A stretch of DNA of 64,000 nt from Collimonas sp. OK607 (GCF_900111995.1 NZ_FOKF01000006.1:103949-167948); one strand, 5' to 3'. Numbered from the stretch's first letter, positions 18,456 to 29,216 are shown. Numbers and translations are program-made. Notes: a model not told the origin generated them from the sequence alone.

Positions 18456-20468
18456 TTACTCGCGATTACCTGGGGTTTCTTCGCCTGGTTTATAGGCGTC
18501 TTCAGTACCCTCGGCGGGTTTGGCCTGGTTGTCACGCTGTGCCGGCGCGGTATCGTCTTCTACCGACACCGGTGCTGTCGCTGGTGCCGCCGGCGACGCT
18601 GCCTTGCCGCTATCCCCCGGACGTTTGCCTAGCAAATAGAAATCCAGTGCCTTGCGCGCGATCGGCGCCGCCGCCGCCGCGCCGAAGCCGCCGTTTTCAA
18701 CAATCACTGCAATCGCGATGCGCGGCTTGTCGGCAGGTGCGAACGCGGTATACCAGGCATTGTCCGCCAAGCGTGTGTTATTGTGCCTTTTGTCGTATTT
18801 CTCGCCTTGTTTGATACCTAAGACCTGGGCTGTTCCGGTCTTGCCGCCCGATTCATAACCGGCGCCGGCAAATATTGCTCTCCCGGTACCTTCGTGCGTT
18901 ACACCCACCATCGCCTTCTTGATGAAATCGATATTTTCCTGCTTCAGCGGAATCCGGTAACTTTCCTTCGGCACGGTTTCCGTTCGGGTGCGCGTTGTGC
19001 CATCTTCGATGATCTTCACCAGATGCGGTTTCATCACCACCCCATCGTTAACCAGGGTCGCTACCGCATGCGCCATCTGCAGCGGCGTGAAAGCATTGAA
19101 GCCTTGGCCGATTCCAAGTGAAATCGTATCGCCTCCGACCCACTTCTGCGCTGCCACCCGTTTGTAGTATTTACGCTTCCAGTCAGTCGACGGCAATATT
19201 CCGCGCTGCTCGTGCTCCAGGTCGATGCCGGTCAACTGGCCGAAACCGAACGGTTTCATGAAATCGTGGATGGTGTCGGGGCCCAGGTCGTTGGCCAGCA
19301 TGTAGTAATAGGTATCGCAAGATTCAACGATAGACTTGTACATGTCTACCCGTCCGTGGCCGCCTACCTTGTCGTCGCGGAACTGGTGCCCGCCCAACAT
19401 GAAATAGCCGATATCGTTGATAGCGAAAGAAGTGGTGCGTTTACCCAGTTCCAGCGCTGCCAGCGCCATGAACGGCTTGTAGGTCGACCCCGGCGCATAA
19501 GTGCCGCTCATCGGGCGATTGATCAACGGGTGATCGGGCGAATTATTCAGCTCGTCCCAGCTTTGCTGATCGATGCCTTCGACAAACAGATTCGGGTCGA
19601 ACGACGGCTGCGAGACATACGCCAGCACGTCGCCGGTGGACGGCTCGATCGCTACCAGGGCGCCGCGGCGATCGCCGAATGCTTCCTCTGCCACCTTCTG
19701 CAGTTCGATATCGATCGACAAGATCAGGTTGTTGCCCGGTATCGCAGAAACGTGCGACATGTTGCGCACTGCGCGCCCGCTGGCGGCGATTTCGATTTCT
19801 TCGTAACCGGTGGTGCCGTGCAACTGCTGCTCGTAACTCTTTTCCAGGCCATCCTTGCCGATATAGCTGGTGCCTTTATAGTTCGCGGCGTCATCGCTAT
19901 CCTCGATCCGATCGGCATCCTTCTGGTTGATGCGGCCGATATAGCCGATAACATGGGCCGCCACCTGGCCCAGCGGATATTGACGGAACAAGCGCGCCTG
20001 CACATCGATCCCCGGGAAGCGATAACGCTGCGCGGTGAAGCGCGCCACTTCTTCGTCGCTCAGACGGGTGCGGATCGGCAGGCTGGCAAAACTCTTGGAA
20101 TCTTCCAGCAACTTCTTGAAGCGACGCCGGTCTTTCGGTGTAATGCTGACGATCTGCGCCAGATCGTCAATCACGCTTTCGAGATCGCCCTTGATTTTGG
20201 AACGGGTGATTTCCAGTGTGTAGGCGGAATAATTACGCGCCAGGACGACGCCGTTGCGGTCCATGATCAGGCCGCGGTTCGGCACTACCGGCACCAGCGA
20301 AATCCGGTTGTCCTCGGCTTGCGCCGCGTAGGCATCGTGGCGTATTACTTGCAACCAGACAAAGCGTGCGCCCAGCAGGCCGAAACAGATCAGCACGAAA
20401 ACCACGGCCGCCGAGATCCGCAACCGGAAATTTCGTAGTTCGCGCTCGGTATTTTTAAATTCGGTCAT
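18456..20468 (-). CDS. mrdA: Penicillin-binding protein 2 (elongasome transpeptidase)
   Basis: Class B PBP cross-linking peptidoglycan in the lateral wall. 670 residues: one N-terminal transmembrane helix (AAVVFVLICFGLLGARF), a pedestal dimerisation domain with RNGVVLARN, then the transpeptidase domain with the catalytic STYK box (S328-K331), SCD as the second motif and KTGTAQV as the third. The last 60 residues are a low-complexity Ala/Pro/acidic tail, longer than in E. coli. It lies between mreD and rodA. Confidence 0.96.
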   Translation of the reverse strand: MTEFKNTERELRNFRLRISAAVVFVLICFGLLGARFVWLQVIRHDAYAAQAEDNRISLVPVVPNRGLIMDRNGVVLARNYSAYTLEITRSKIKGDLESVIDDLAQIVSITPKDRRRFKKLLEDSKSFASLPIRTRLSDEEVARFTAQRYRFPGIDVQARLFRQYPLGQVAAHVIGYIGRINQKDADRIEDSDDAANYKGTSYIGKDGLEKSYEQQLHGTTGYEEIEIAASGRAVRNMSHVSAIPGNNLILSIDIELQKVAEEAFGDRRGALVAIEPSTGDVLAYVSQPSFDPNLFVEGIDQQSWDELNNSPDHPLINRPMSGTYAPGSTYKPFMALAALELGKRTTSFAINDIGYFMLGGHQFRDDKVGGHGRVDMYKSIVESCDTYYYMLANDLGPDTIHDFMKPFGFGQLTGIDLEHEQRGILPSTDWKRKYYKRVAAQKWVGGDTISLGIGQGFNAFTPLQMAHAVATLVNDGVVMKPHLVKIIEDGTTRTRTETVPKESYRIPLKQENIDFIKKAMVGVTHEGTGRAIFAGAGYESGGKTGTAQVLGIKQGEKYDKRHNNTRLADNAWYTAFAPADKPRIAIAVIVENGGFGAAAAAPIARKALDFYLLGKRPGDSGKAASPAAPATAPVSVEDDTAPAQRDNQAKPAEGTEDAYKPGEETPGNRE

Positions 20469-20543
20469 GGGTAAACTAAGGCTAAAGCTGACATCGGAGT
20501 TGCGATTAGCAACACTGGCAACATCGGCCGCCGGCGATGAATA

Positions 20544-21056
20544 TCAAATTGGGCGATTGTCATCGCGGTCGACCGCACGGCGTTGCGGCGCCAGCAACAG
20601 CCACACTACTAACGGCCACAATGCTACGCAGACAAAGCTCTCGGAAAAATACAGCCAGCCGGGGAACTTGCCGCTGACGGACATGCGGATGATCAACTGT
20701 ATCAACTGTGTCAACAACATCAAAGGCAGCACGTGCAAAGCCTGGACGCCCACCGAGAACCACAGCACGCGGCGATGGATCATGATCGCAAAGTACGATA
20801 ACAGAGTATAGGCCAGCGCGTTCTGACCAAGTAAGGTGGCTTCGTGCACATCCATCAGCAAGCCCATGCAAAAGGCAATGCCGATGCCGATCTTGCGCGG
20901 TTGGTGAATGCTCCAGAACACCAGCACCAGCGCGACGAAATCCGGCACGCCCGGCCACTGCCCCCACGGCAACAAGTTGAGCAGGAACGCCAACAGCAAT
21001 GTCATCGCAATGAACAATGGATTGGCCGGCAACAGGATGTAATGAGGACGCATCAT
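20544..21056 (-). CDS. mreD: Rod shape-determining protein MreD
   Basis: Small integral membrane protein of 170 residues with five or six hydrophobic helices; a scaffold component of the elongasome. FVALVLVFWSIHQPRKIGIGIAFCMGLLMDV is the conserved core. Its ATG overlaps the mreC stop by four bases (ATGA), indicating translational coupling. A competing frame over the same bases has no membrane pattern and was rejected. Confidence 0.93.
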   Translation of the reverse strand: MMRPHYILLPANPLFIAMTLLLAFLLNLLPWGQWPGVPDFVALVLVFWSIHQPRKIGIGIAFCMGLLMDVHEATLLGQNALAYTLLSYFAIMIHRRVLWFSVGVQALHVLPLMLLTQLIQLIIRMSVSGKFPGWLYFSESFVCVALWPLVVWLLLAPQRRAVDRDDNRPI

Positions 21057-22066
21057 CGGACACCTGCTCCTTGCGGATTCTTGCGGGCGCCGTCGGGGTT
21101 ATTGTCTTTCACTGCTTCTTTCGCCGCTTCTCTGGTTTTGTCACGCGTGCTTTCGGTCAGACGGCGTTTGCTGAGTATGTCGGCTTTACTGTCAGGGACC
21201 GCCGCTTCGTCGTCCGGCCGCGCGATCGGGCTCGGATCGACCAGCAGGATCAGCAACTGGGTGTGCCTGTCGATGCCGGCGATCGGCTCACAAACGATAT
21301 GGGCGAATGCATCGGTCGATTTCGATTCGACCTGCACTACCTTGGCTACCGACAAGCCGGCCGGATAAACGCCGTCGATACCGGATGTCACCAACACGTC
21401 GCCCTTCTTGATATCGGCATTGAACGACACAAAGCGCAAATCCAGGTAACCGGACTGGCCGCGGCCGTAGGCAACGCTACGCAAACCGTTGCGCAGCACC
21501 TGCACCGGGATCGCCTGATCCTTGTCGGTCAGCAGCGTCACCTCGGAGGTAAACGGGAAGACGCGCGTCACCTGGCCAACGATGCCGGTATCGTCGATCA
21601 CCGGCTGGCCGGTGGCGACACCATGCCGTGAACCGCGGTTCAAGATCACCTTGCGAGCGAACTGATCGCGTGCGTCGTACAGGATTTCGCTCATCAGGGA
21701 CTTCACCGGCACACGCTGCTCGGCTCCCAGCAAGTTGCGTAGTTGCGCATTTTCAGCGGCCAGCAGTTGCGCCTGTTGCAATTGCTGGGCGCGCTCGCCT
21801 TGCTGGCTACGCAGAGCCTGATTTTCTTTTTCCACCGTCGACAGCGAAGAAAAATAATCGATCACGCTATTGGCAGCGTTACGCGGCATCAAAGCCACCA
21901 TCTGCAACGGATAGAGCGCGGTGCCGGCGGTCTGGCGCAGCAACAGCAAAGCATGTATGCGTGAATCGGCAATCAGCAGCGCCAGCGCCAACAGCGTGCA
22001 TATTACCGCCTTGGCGCGAGCTGAAGCACCTTGCTTGAAGAGGGGTGGTGGACTGTATTCCATCAA
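21053..22066 (-). CDS. mreC: Rod shape-determining protein MreC
   Basis: Bitopic inner-membrane protein of 337 residues whose periplasmic part activates PBP2-RodA. One N-terminal transmembrane helix (VICTLLALALLIADS), a coiled coil around residues 75-110 (VEKENQALRSQQGERAQQLQ), and two beta-barrel domains containing NRGSRHGVATGQPVIDDTGIVGQV. The C-terminal 50 residues are charged and low-complexity. It follows mreB after a 175-base gap with a strong hairpin and overlaps mreD. Confidence 0.94.
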   Translation of the reverse strand: MMEYSPPPLFKQGASARAKAVICTLLALALLIADSRIHALLLLRQTAGTALYPLQMVALMPRNAANSVIDYFSSLSTVEKENQALRSQQGERAQQLQQAQLLAAENAQLRNLLGAEQRVPVKSLMSEILYDARDQFARKVILNRGSRHGVATGQPVIDDTGIVGQVTRVFPFTSEVTLLTDKDQAIPVQVLRNGLRSVAYGRGQSGYLDLRFVSFNADIKKGDVLVTSGIDGVYPAGLSVAKVVQVESKSTDAFAHIVCEPIAGIDRHTQLLILLVDPSPIARPDDEAAVPDSKADILSKRRLTESTRDKTREAAKEAVKDNNPDGARKNPQGAGVR

Positions 22067-22147
22067 TAATCGACAGATTCGGATTGGTCAGTGGCTGGCG
22101 GTGCAAACACATTCGTGCTCATGTTCGTATTCATACCGTAGATATGA

Positions 22148-22182
22148 CAACGGGTCGCATGCACAATGCACCGACCCGGTTG
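22148..22182 (-). other. Stable hairpin in the mreB-mreC gap
   Basis: A 10-bp stem with one bulged base (left CAACGGGTCG, right CGACCCGGTTG in plus-strand reading) is extended by an inner TGCA/TGCA helix. No U tract follows on the minus strand, so it is not a simple terminator. It may be an RNA-processing or pausing site that lowers mreC expression relative to mreB. Confidence 0.55.
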
Positions 22183-22241
22183 CCGCTACCCGACCTCAAG
22201 ATCAAACTAGTGAGGTTGGGCAAGCGTCGCATCAGCCTGGA

Positions 22242-23315
<1,074 letters not shown>

Positions 23316-23532
23316 TCAAACGTTTTTTAGGGGGGTGTCTAGTATCCGGCGCATGGTAAAGATCTATTACCTGCCGCATGGACGCAACATTCTACCTTAT
23401 AATTTGACTCAAATTAGGGCGTATAGCGCTCAAAATGCTTGCTTTTTGCAAAAATCTGAGAAGTCATCGGCAAGCGAAGTGTTTCTTTTTTAACCATAAT
23501 AGCAGCAGCGCCCTCGTGCGCCATCGAAAATC

Positions 23533-23835
23533 ATGTCATTAGCCCTTTCCGACGTTAAGCGCATTGCCAATTTAGCACGCCTCGAACTCACCGAAGACCA
23601 GGCCGCTTCCACGCTCGATAAATTGAACGGTATTTTCTCGCTGGTCGAGCAAATGCGGGCTGTGGATACCACCGGCATCGAGCCGCTGAGCCACCCGATT
23701 GCCGCGCTTCAGCAGGATTTGTCGTTGCGCTTGCGCGACGACGTGGTGACCGAGTCGAATCATCGCGAAGACTATCAAAAGGTAGCGCCGGCAACTGAAG
23801 ATGGCCTGTATCTGGTGCCGAAGGTAATCGAATAA
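23533..23835 (+). CDS. gatC: Asp-tRNA(Asn)/Glu-tRNA(Gln) amidotransferase subunit C
   Basis: Small subunit of 100 residues that wraps around GatA and stabilises the GatCAB complex. [19 protein letters not shown] at the N-terminus and a C-terminal [20 protein letters not shown] are diagnostic. First gene of the gat cluster, divergent from mreB across about 250 bases. A GTAGGGTGGGCA-type inverted repeat follows it. Confidence 0.95.
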   Translation: MSLALSDVKRIANLARLELTEDQAASTLDKLNGIFSLVEQMRAVDTTGIEPLSHPIAALQQDLSLRLRDDVVTESNHREDYQKVAPATEDGLYLVPKVIE

Positions 23836-23853
23836 ATTACTCTGTCTTCAATA

Positions 23854-23885
23854 GGTAGGGTGAGCAAATTTTTTGCCCACCCACC
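23854..23885. repeat. GTAGGGTGGGCA-family inverted repeat, copy 1
   Basis: An imperfect inverted repeat with left arm GGTAGGGTGAGCAAA and right arm TTTGCCCACCCACC lies 19 bases after gatC and before gatA. It is the most degenerate of three related copies in the window (others at 41703 and 50113). The hairpin could modulate transcription between gatC and gatA. Confidence 0.7.
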
Positions 23886-23928
23886 ATTTGCTTCAACAAA
23901 TTAAGTCAGCAGATTTTAAAAAATTCTC

Positions 23929-25395
23929 ATGCATACCAAAACTCTCAAGCAACTGTCAGTGTTACTGCACGAAAAGAAGATTTCGGCCGAGGAACTGGCG
24001 CAACTGTATCTGGCGCGCATCGGACAAAGCGATCTGAATGCATTTTTGCATGTCGACCAGGAACTGACGCTGCAACAGGCGCGCGCTGCCGACCAGCGCC
24101 TGGCGCAAAACGACAGCACGCCGCTGACCGGCGTGCCGATCGCCCACAAGGATATTTTCGTGACGCGCGGATGGCGCGCTACCGCCGGTTCGAAAATGCT
24201 GGAGAACTACACCAGCCCGTTCGACGCCACCGTGGTGGAACACTTCAATAACGCCGGCATGGTGACCTTGGGTAAATTGAATTGCGATGAATTCGCGATG
24301 GGCTCATCGAATGAAAATTCGCATTTCGGTCCGGTCAAGAATCCTTGGGATAAAACAGCAATTCCGGGCGGCTCATCCGGCGGTTCTGCAGCCGCTGTAG
24401 CTGCACGCCTGACGCCGGCCGCGACCGCCACCGATACCGGCGGCTCCATTCGTCAACCGGCGTCCTTGTGCGGCGTCACCGGCATCAAGCCGACTTACGG
24501 CAGCGTCTCGCGCTACGGCATGATCGCCTTCGCGTCGTCGCTGGACCAGGCCGGCCCGATCGCGCAAACCGCGGAAGATTGCGCGCTGCTGCTGAACGCC
24601 ATGACCGGCTTCGATCCTCGTGATTCGACCAGCCTGGAACGCAAGAAAGAAGATTTCAGCGCCAACCTGAACCAGGACCTGAAGGGCCTGCGCATAGGCA
24701 TTCCGCGCGAATATTTCAGCAGCGGCCTGTCAGCCGATGTCGAACAAGCTGTGCGCGCGGCGCTGCAGGAATATGAAAAACTTGGCGCCACGCTGGTTGA
24801 TATTTCACTGCCGAAAACCGAGCTGTCGATTCCGGTCTATTACGTGATCGCGCCAGCCGAAGCATCGTCCAACCTGAGCCGATTCGACGGGGTCCGTTAC
24901 GGCCATCGCGCCGCCGATTACAAAGACCTGGCCGACATGTACAAGAAGTCGCGCGCGGAAGGATTCGGCGAAGAAGTGAAGCGCCGGATCCTGGTCGGTG
25001 CGTATGTGCTGTCGCATGGATATTACGATGCCTACTATCTGCAAGCGCAAAAAATCCGGCGCCTGATTGCGCAGGATTTCCAGAACGCGCTGACCGGCTC
25101 GAACCGCCAATGCGACGTCATCATGGGACCTGTATCGCCGACCGTGGCGTGGGATCTGGGCGCCAAGGCAGACGATCCGGTCGCCAACTACCTGGCGGAT
25201 ATCTACACGCTGTCGACCAGCCTGGCCGGCTTGCCGGGCATGTCGATACCTTGCGGTTTCGGCCAGGGCGAGAAGAATGCAAAGCGCCCGGTCGGACTGC
25301 AAATCATCGGTAATTATTACGACGAAGCGAAGCTGCTCAACGTTGCGCATCAGTATCAGCGCGTGACTGACTGGCATTTGCGTAGCCCTGATTAA
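23929..25395 (+). CDS. gatA: Asp-tRNA(Asn)/Glu-tRNA(Gln) amidotransferase subunit A
   Basis: Glutaminase subunit that releases ammonia for tRNA-dependent amidation. 488 residues of the amidase-signature family. The catalytic triad is visible as K74 in IAHKDIF, S149 in [12 protein letters not shown] and the acyl-carrying serine S173 in [11 protein letters not shown]. It lies in gatC-gatA-(unknown)-gatB and is followed after 16 bases by the secreted protein gene. Confidence 0.96.
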   Translation: MHTKTLKQLSVLLHEKKISAEELAQLYLARIGQSDLNAFLHVDQELTLQQARAADQRLAQNDSTPLTGVPIAHKDIFVTRGWRATAGSKMLENYTSPFDATVVEHFNNAGMVTLGKLNCDEFAMGSSNENSHFGPVKNPWDKTAIPGGSSGGSAAAVAARLTPAATATDTGGSIRQPASLCGVTGIKPTYGSVSRYGMIAFASSLDQAGPIAQTAEDCALLLNAMTGFDPRDSTSLERKKEDFSANLNQDLKGLRIGIPREYFSSGLSADVEQAVRAALQEYEKLGATLVDISLPKTELSIPVYYVIAPAEASSNLSRFDGVRYGHRAADYKDLADMYKKSRAEGFGEEVKRRILVGAYVLSHGYYDAYYLQAQKIRRLIAQDFQNALTGSNRQCDVIMGPVSPTVAWDLGAKADDPVANYLADIYTLSTSLAGLPGMSIPCGFGQGEKNAKRPVGLQIIGNYYDEAKLLNVAHQYQRVTDWHLRSPD

Positions 25396-25411
25396 GCACG
25401 ATCGGTAAACC

Positions 25412-25939
25412 ATGCCAACGATCTTGCGTTTTTTCACCGCTCGCCGTTCTACGCTGACGGTGCCTGTCGTGCTGGCCTTGGGCGCTGCGTTGATGGCACC
25501 GGTTGTCCAGGCACAGCAATTGCAGACCAAATTCGGCTGCTCGCTGACGCGTGATGAAGATGGTGAAAAAGTGATTTATGGCGACACCGGCGAATTCAAG
25601 CTGGATGGCGACAAGATCGAAGCATTCCGCTGGGAGTCGGCGCAGTACCGGCCGACCCACGGTTTCGAATGCAGCATCGATACCGGCGACGGGCTGCAAG
25701 CCGAACTTCAGGAAGACGGACAGACAGACAACTGGCGCATCACGTTGAAAGATCCAGTCGCGGCACGTCATCAACGCGGCTACGACTCTTTCAATCACGG
25801 CATGAATTGCAGCATCCGTTTGCAACGCGATGGCGACAAATTGCACGTTCTGCCAAGCTGCCCGGCATTGTGCGGATCAAGAGTAAACTTTACTGAGCTG
25901 TCGGTGGATTTGAAAACCGGCGAGTGTAACTACCAATAG
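25412..25939 (+). CDS. Uncharacterised secreted six-cysteine protein in the gat operon
   Basis: I do not recognise a named family. 175 residues with a basic N-terminus, a hydrophobic segment and an AxA-type cleavage site (VVQA-QQ near residue 35). The mature part holds six cysteines (FGCS, FECS, MNCS, SCPALC, GECNY), a pattern that suggests disulfide bonds and export to the periplasm, and alternating charged/hydrophobic stretches that look beta-rich. The gene lies 16 bases after gatA on the same strand and would be co-transcribed with it. Its TAG stop lies in the terminal repeat of an inserted element; without the insertion the frame would read two residues further (Asp-Lys) to a TAA. Confidence 0.75.
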   Translation: MPTILRFFTARRSTLTVPVVLALGAALMAPVVQAQQLQTKFGCSLTRDEDGEKVIYGDTGEFKLDGDKIEAFRWESAQYRPTHGFECSIDTGDGLQAELQEDGQTDNWRITLKDPVAARHQRGYDSFNHGMNCSIRLQRDGDKLHVLPSCPALCGSRVNFTELSVDLKTGECNYQ

Positions 25940-26039
25940 GACTTACGCAAAACTGTTCCAGCAAGGCACGACGACGAAGACAGTACGAATGTACGGCTAG
26001 GAGGAGTAACGCCGCTGGGGCAGTTTTGTGTAAGTCCTA
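25937..26039. mobile_element. 103-bp MITE-like element with target-site duplication
   Basis: The ends form 26-bp terminal inverted repeats with three mismatches (left arm begins TAGGACTTACGCAAAACTG; right arm, reverse-complemented, TAGGACTTACACAAAACTG). The 5 bases immediately outside are identical on both sides, ACCAA at 25932-25936 and 26040-26044, the mark of a transposition event. The interior has no gene and contains a small GTAC...GTAC dyad. As RNA it would fold into one long hairpin in the leader of gatB. No related transposase is visible in the window. Confidence 0.75.
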
Positions 26040-26063
26040 ACCAAGACAAATAAGGAAATTATT

Positions 26064-27518
26064 ATGCAGTGGGAAGTCGTGATCGGTCTGGAAACGCATA
26101 CGCAACTTTCGACCAACTCAAAAATTTTCAGCGGCTCGTCGACCCAGTTCGGTGCTGCTCCCAACACCCAGGCCAGCCCGGTCGATCTGGCGCTGCCAGG
26201 CGTACTGCCAGTGCTGAACCGTGGCGCGGTAGAGCGCGCGATCCAGTTCGGCCTGGCGGTGAATGCAACGATTGCGCCGCAATCGATCTTCGCGCGCAAG
26301 AATTATTTCTATCCCGACCTGCCGAAAGGCTATCAGATCAGCCAGTTTGAAATCCCGGTGGTGCAAGGCGGCAAGGTCTCCTTCCTCCTGGAAAAAGACG
26401 GCAAGAGCGAACTCAGGACCGTGCAGCTGACACGCGCGCATCTGGAAGAAGACGCCGGCAAATCGCTGCATGAAGACTATCAAGGCATGACCGGCATCGA
26501 TCTCAACCGCGCCGGCACGCCTCTGCTGGAAATCGTCACCGAACCGGATATGCGCAGCGCTGCCGAAGCGGTCGCCTACGCCAAAGCCTTGCACTCTCTC
26601 GTGATGTGGCTAGGGATCTGCGACGGCAATATGCAAGAAGGCTCTTTCCGTTGCGACGCCAACGTCTCGGTGCGCCCGGTCGGTCAGGCTGCCTACGGCA
26701 CCCGCACCGAAATCAAGAACCTCAATTCATTCAATTTTATGGAAGAGGCGATTAACTACGAAATTCGCCGCCAGATTGAACTGATCGAAGATGGCGGCAC
26801 TGTCGTGCAGGAAACCCGCCTGTACGACCCGGACAAGAAAGAAACCCGTTCGATGCGCAGCAAGGAAGATTCGCAGGATTATCGTTACTTCCCGGATCCT
26901 GACCTGCCGCCGCTGGCGATCAGTGCAGAATGGGTTGAGCGCGTCAGGGCAACCATGCCTGAATTGCCAGACGCGATGCGTGAACGTTTCGTGCGCGACT
27001 TCAGTTTATCGGCCTATGATGCTGCGGCGATGACGCAATCGAAGGCAATGGCGGGCTATTTTGAAGCGGCCACCGCCAGCGGCGCACAAGCCAAGCCTGC
27101 GGTTAACTGGTTAATGGGCGACATGTCTTCCACGCTGAACCGCGAAAATGTCGACATTTCCGAAGCGCCAGTCAGCCCGAAACAATTGGCGGTATTGCTG
27201 CAACGAATCGAGGATGGGACAATTTCCAACAAGATCGCCAAGGAAGTATTCGGCGCCATGTGGGAGGCCCGATCCGCGCAGGAAAATCTGGCCGACGAGA
27301 TTATCGAAAGCAAGGGCTTGAAGCAGATTTCCGATAGCGGCGCACTGGAAAAGATCATCGATGAAGTATTGGCCGCAAACGCCAAATCGGTCGAAGAATT
27401 CCGTGCCGGCAAGGAGAAAGCCTTTAATTCCCTGATCGGGCAAGCCATGAAAGCCAGCAAGGGGAAAGCCAATCCGGTGCAATTGACTGAACTGCTGAAA
27501 CAGAAACTGACCGCTTAA
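26064..27518 (+). CDS. gatB: Asp-tRNA(Asn)/Glu-tRNA(Gln) amidotransferase subunit B
   Basis: Kinase/transamidase subunit that activates the misacylated tRNA. 484 residues. [22 protein letters not shown] at the N-terminus, [43 protein letters not shown] and the C-terminal helical tail/YqeY-like domain (residues about 390-484) are all typical. AAGGAA lies shortly before the ATG. It is separated from the preceding gene by the inserted MITE-like element. Confidence 0.96.
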   Translation: MQWEVVIGLETHTQLSTNSKIFSGSSTQFGAAPNTQASPVDLALPGVLPVLNRGAVERAIQFGLAVNATIAPQSIFARKNYFYPDLPKGYQISQFEIPVVQGGKVSFLLEKDGKSELRTVQLTRAHLEEDAGKSLHEDYQGMTGIDLNRAGTPLLEIVTEPDMRSAAEAVAYAKALHSLVMWLGICDGNMQEGSFRCDANVSVRPVGQAAYGTRTEIKNLNSFNFMEEAINYEIRRQIELIEDGGTVVQETRLYDPDKKETRSMRSKEDSQDYRYFPDPDLPPLAISAEWVERVRATMPELPDAMRERFVRDFSLSAYDAAAMTQSKAMAGYFEAATASGAQAKPAVNWLMGDMSSTLNRENVDISEAPVSPKQLAVLLQRIEDGTISNKIAKEVFGAMWEARSAQENLADEIIESKGLKQISDSGALEKIIDEVLAANAKSVEEFRAGKEKAFNSLIGQAMKASKGKANPVQLTELLKQKLTA

Positions 27519-27523
27519 AATGC

Positions 27524-27551
27524 ATGCGGCCGGCGCTTACGCCGGCCGCAT
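27524..27551. terminator. Hairpin between convergent gatB and DUF4124 genes
   Basis: A perfect 12-bp stem (ATGCGGCCGGCG and its complement) with a four-base CTTA loop starts six bases after the gatB stop. No strong U tract follows on the plus strand; a short TTTT follows on the minus strand. Position and stability suggest a bidirectional terminator. Confidence 0.6.
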
Positions 27552-27571
27552 TGTCACCGCCTCAAAAATTC

Positions 27572-28216
27572 TTAGCGCGACGCCTGCGCCTCAGGCATCG
27601 TACTCATCAATTCCCGATAGTGCTTCACCGTTTCATCGAACTTGCCGTTGATGCGTCCTAGCTCGGCCTGATGGTCCACCATGTTTTTCTGGTTGTAGGC
27701 GATGTCCCGATTGGCTTCGTCTATCTTGTTGCGCAATGAAACCGGCAACGTTTTCCTGTGCTTGTAAAACTCGGCTTCCGTATAGGCGGCTTTTAACTGA
27801 TACTTCGCATCGTCAATGCCGACCTGGTCGCGCTTGATCAAATCCTGCGACAGCGACAGATAGTAACGGCGCGAAGACTCGATATCGGCTTCGCTACGAT
27901 AACGGGACAGCAACGCGCGATCTTGCTGGCGCTGCTGCTCTTCCGCTGCCACCTCGGCCCGGCGCTTGTCTTCCAACGCTTGCTGCTGGCGCTTTTGCTC
28001 GGCGGTCAGCGGCGCCGGGATTTCCCGTTTTATGACTCCCGCCTTGCTCAGCTCCACGACTTTGCGATCAGCACATTCCGGCATCGGATGGTCTGCGGTG
28101 ACCGTACGTCCGGCAGCATCCTTGCAGGTATAAATCTGGCCGTGCGCAAGCAGCGGCAGCAGGCCTGCCGCGCTGAAAAACAAACCCCGCTTAAGAGTAA
28201 GAGCAATACGATTCAT
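27572..28216 (-). CDS. DUF4124 domain-containing exported protein
   Basis: Exported protein of 214 residues from the chosen ATG, with a signal peptide (MNRIALTLKRGLFFSAAGLLPLLAHG). The mature N-terminus QIYTCKDAAGRTVTADHPMPEC is the DUF4124 motif, common in betaproteobacterial secreted proteins. The remainder is strongly helical and charged (AEQKRQQQALEDKRRAEVAAEE), probably coiled coil. The frame extends upstream to 28300 but the signal peptide fixes the start. The function is unknown. Confidence 0.8.
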   Translation of the reverse strand: MNRIALTLKRGLFFSAAGLLPLLAHGQIYTCKDAAGRTVTADHPMPECADRKVVELSKAGVIKREIPAPLTAEQKRQQQALEDKRRAEVAAEEQQRQQDRALLSRYRSEADIESSRRYYLSLSQDLIKRDQVGIDDAKYQLKAAYTEAEFYKHRKTLPVSLRNKIDEANRDIAYNQKNMVDHQAELGRINGKFDETVKHYRELMSTMPEAQASR

Positions 28217-28310
28217 TCGGTCATCCACGTGTCGACACTTTGCATGTTGCAATCCGACCTTCTGGCTACGATTCAGCAGTGTCGCACGTAGTGCGATCAC
28301 CGATCAGCGA

Positions 28311-28976
28311 TCACGCTACGCCGTAACGTTCCCGGTAAGCTGCCACTGCAGCTTGATAACGGTTCAGCTCGGCATCTGCGCCAGCGCCGGAAATATATTC
28401 CAGCAAGTCGTTCAGGTTACCAATCGAAATCACCGGCATGCCGTACGCTTGCGTCACTTCTTCCACTGCCGAATTAGCCGACAGTGCATCATCCTTGCCG
28501 GACCGCTCCATCCGGTCCAGCGCGATCACTACCGCACATGGCGTGGCACCGGCGGCGCGAATCATCTCGACCGACTCACGCACCGAAGTTCCGGCCGAAA
28601 TCACGTCGTCAATGATCAGTACCCGCCCCTTCAATGGGCCGCCGACGATGTTGCCGCCCTCGCCGTGATCCTTGGCTTCCTTGCGGTTATAGGCAAACTG
28701 CACATTGCGTCCCTGCGCCGCCAACGCCACCGCGGTCGCTGATGCCAGCGTGATGCCCTTGTAGGCTGGCCCGAACAACATGTCAAATTGCAAACCAGAA
28801 TCGATCAGGGTGCGTGCATAAAATTGTGCCAGCTGGCCCAGTGCGGCGCCCTCGTTAAACATGCCCGCATTGAAAAAATACGGCGAGGTCCGCCCGGCCT
28901 TGGTCACGAACTCGCCGAACTTCAGCACTCCGGCCTTTACCGCAAATTCAATAAATTGTTGACGTAAATTGTTCAA
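28311..28976 (-). CDS. pyrE: Orotate phosphoribosyltransferase
   Basis: Joins orotate and PRPP to make orotidine monophosphate in pyrimidine synthesis. 221 residues from a TTG start chosen because [12 protein letters not shown] is the usual N-terminus and GGAG lies six bases upstream. [22 protein letters not shown], the mobile loop [15 protein letters not shown] and the PRPP-binding site [14 protein letters not shown] are present. It is divergent from xthA and has a structured leader (29001-29037). Confidence 0.95.
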   Translation of the reverse strand: MNNLRQQFIEFAVKAGVLKFGEFVTKAGRTSPYFFNAGMFNEGAALGQLAQFYARTLIDSGLQFDMLFGPAYKGITLASATAVALAAQGRNVQFAYNRKEAKDHGEGGNIVGGPLKGRVLIIDDVISAGTSVRESVEMIRAAGATPCAVVIALDRMERSGKDDALSANSAVEEVTQAYGMPVISIGNLNDLLEYISGAGADAELNRYQAAVAAYRERYGVA

Positions 28977-29000
28977 AATGCACTCCAGACGGTTGATGCT

Positions 29001-29037
29001 GACAAATTTTGTCGCTATTTGCAGCGCAATAGCGACA
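29001..29037 (-). promoter_or_regulatory. Two overlapping hairpins in the pyrE leader
   Basis: In plus-strand coordinates TGTCGCTATT (29010-29019) pairs with AATAGCGACA (29028-29037) in a 10-bp stem. A second dyad, GACAAA/TTTGTC (29001-29006 and 29008-29013), shares bases 29010-29013 with the first. The two cannot form together, and both lie 25-60 bases upstream of the TTG start, a layout suited to attenuation or control of translation. Confidence 0.5.
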
Positions 29038-29216
29038 CCAGACCGCCATTTTAAATGGAGTTCATCCCTTCCACAGCAGTAAGTGCAAACACCGTGCCTG
29101 CCCGCGGCCGGATTTTTACCGGCTGCCGTCGACGCCTGCCACACGCTACCACGGTCCTTCGGTTATCCTTAGTGCTTGCCGGGTATCCCCATTATTACTT
29201 TTTTTATCTATCAAAC

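Noticed and set aside
19212..20438. 408-codon open frame antisense to mrdA
   Set aside because: Same codon-bias shadow; mrdA has complete catalytic motifs.
20560..21063. 167-codon minus-strand frame overlapping mreD
   Set aside because: Lacks the membrane-helix pattern that the mreD frame shows, and mreD has the expected overlap with mreC.
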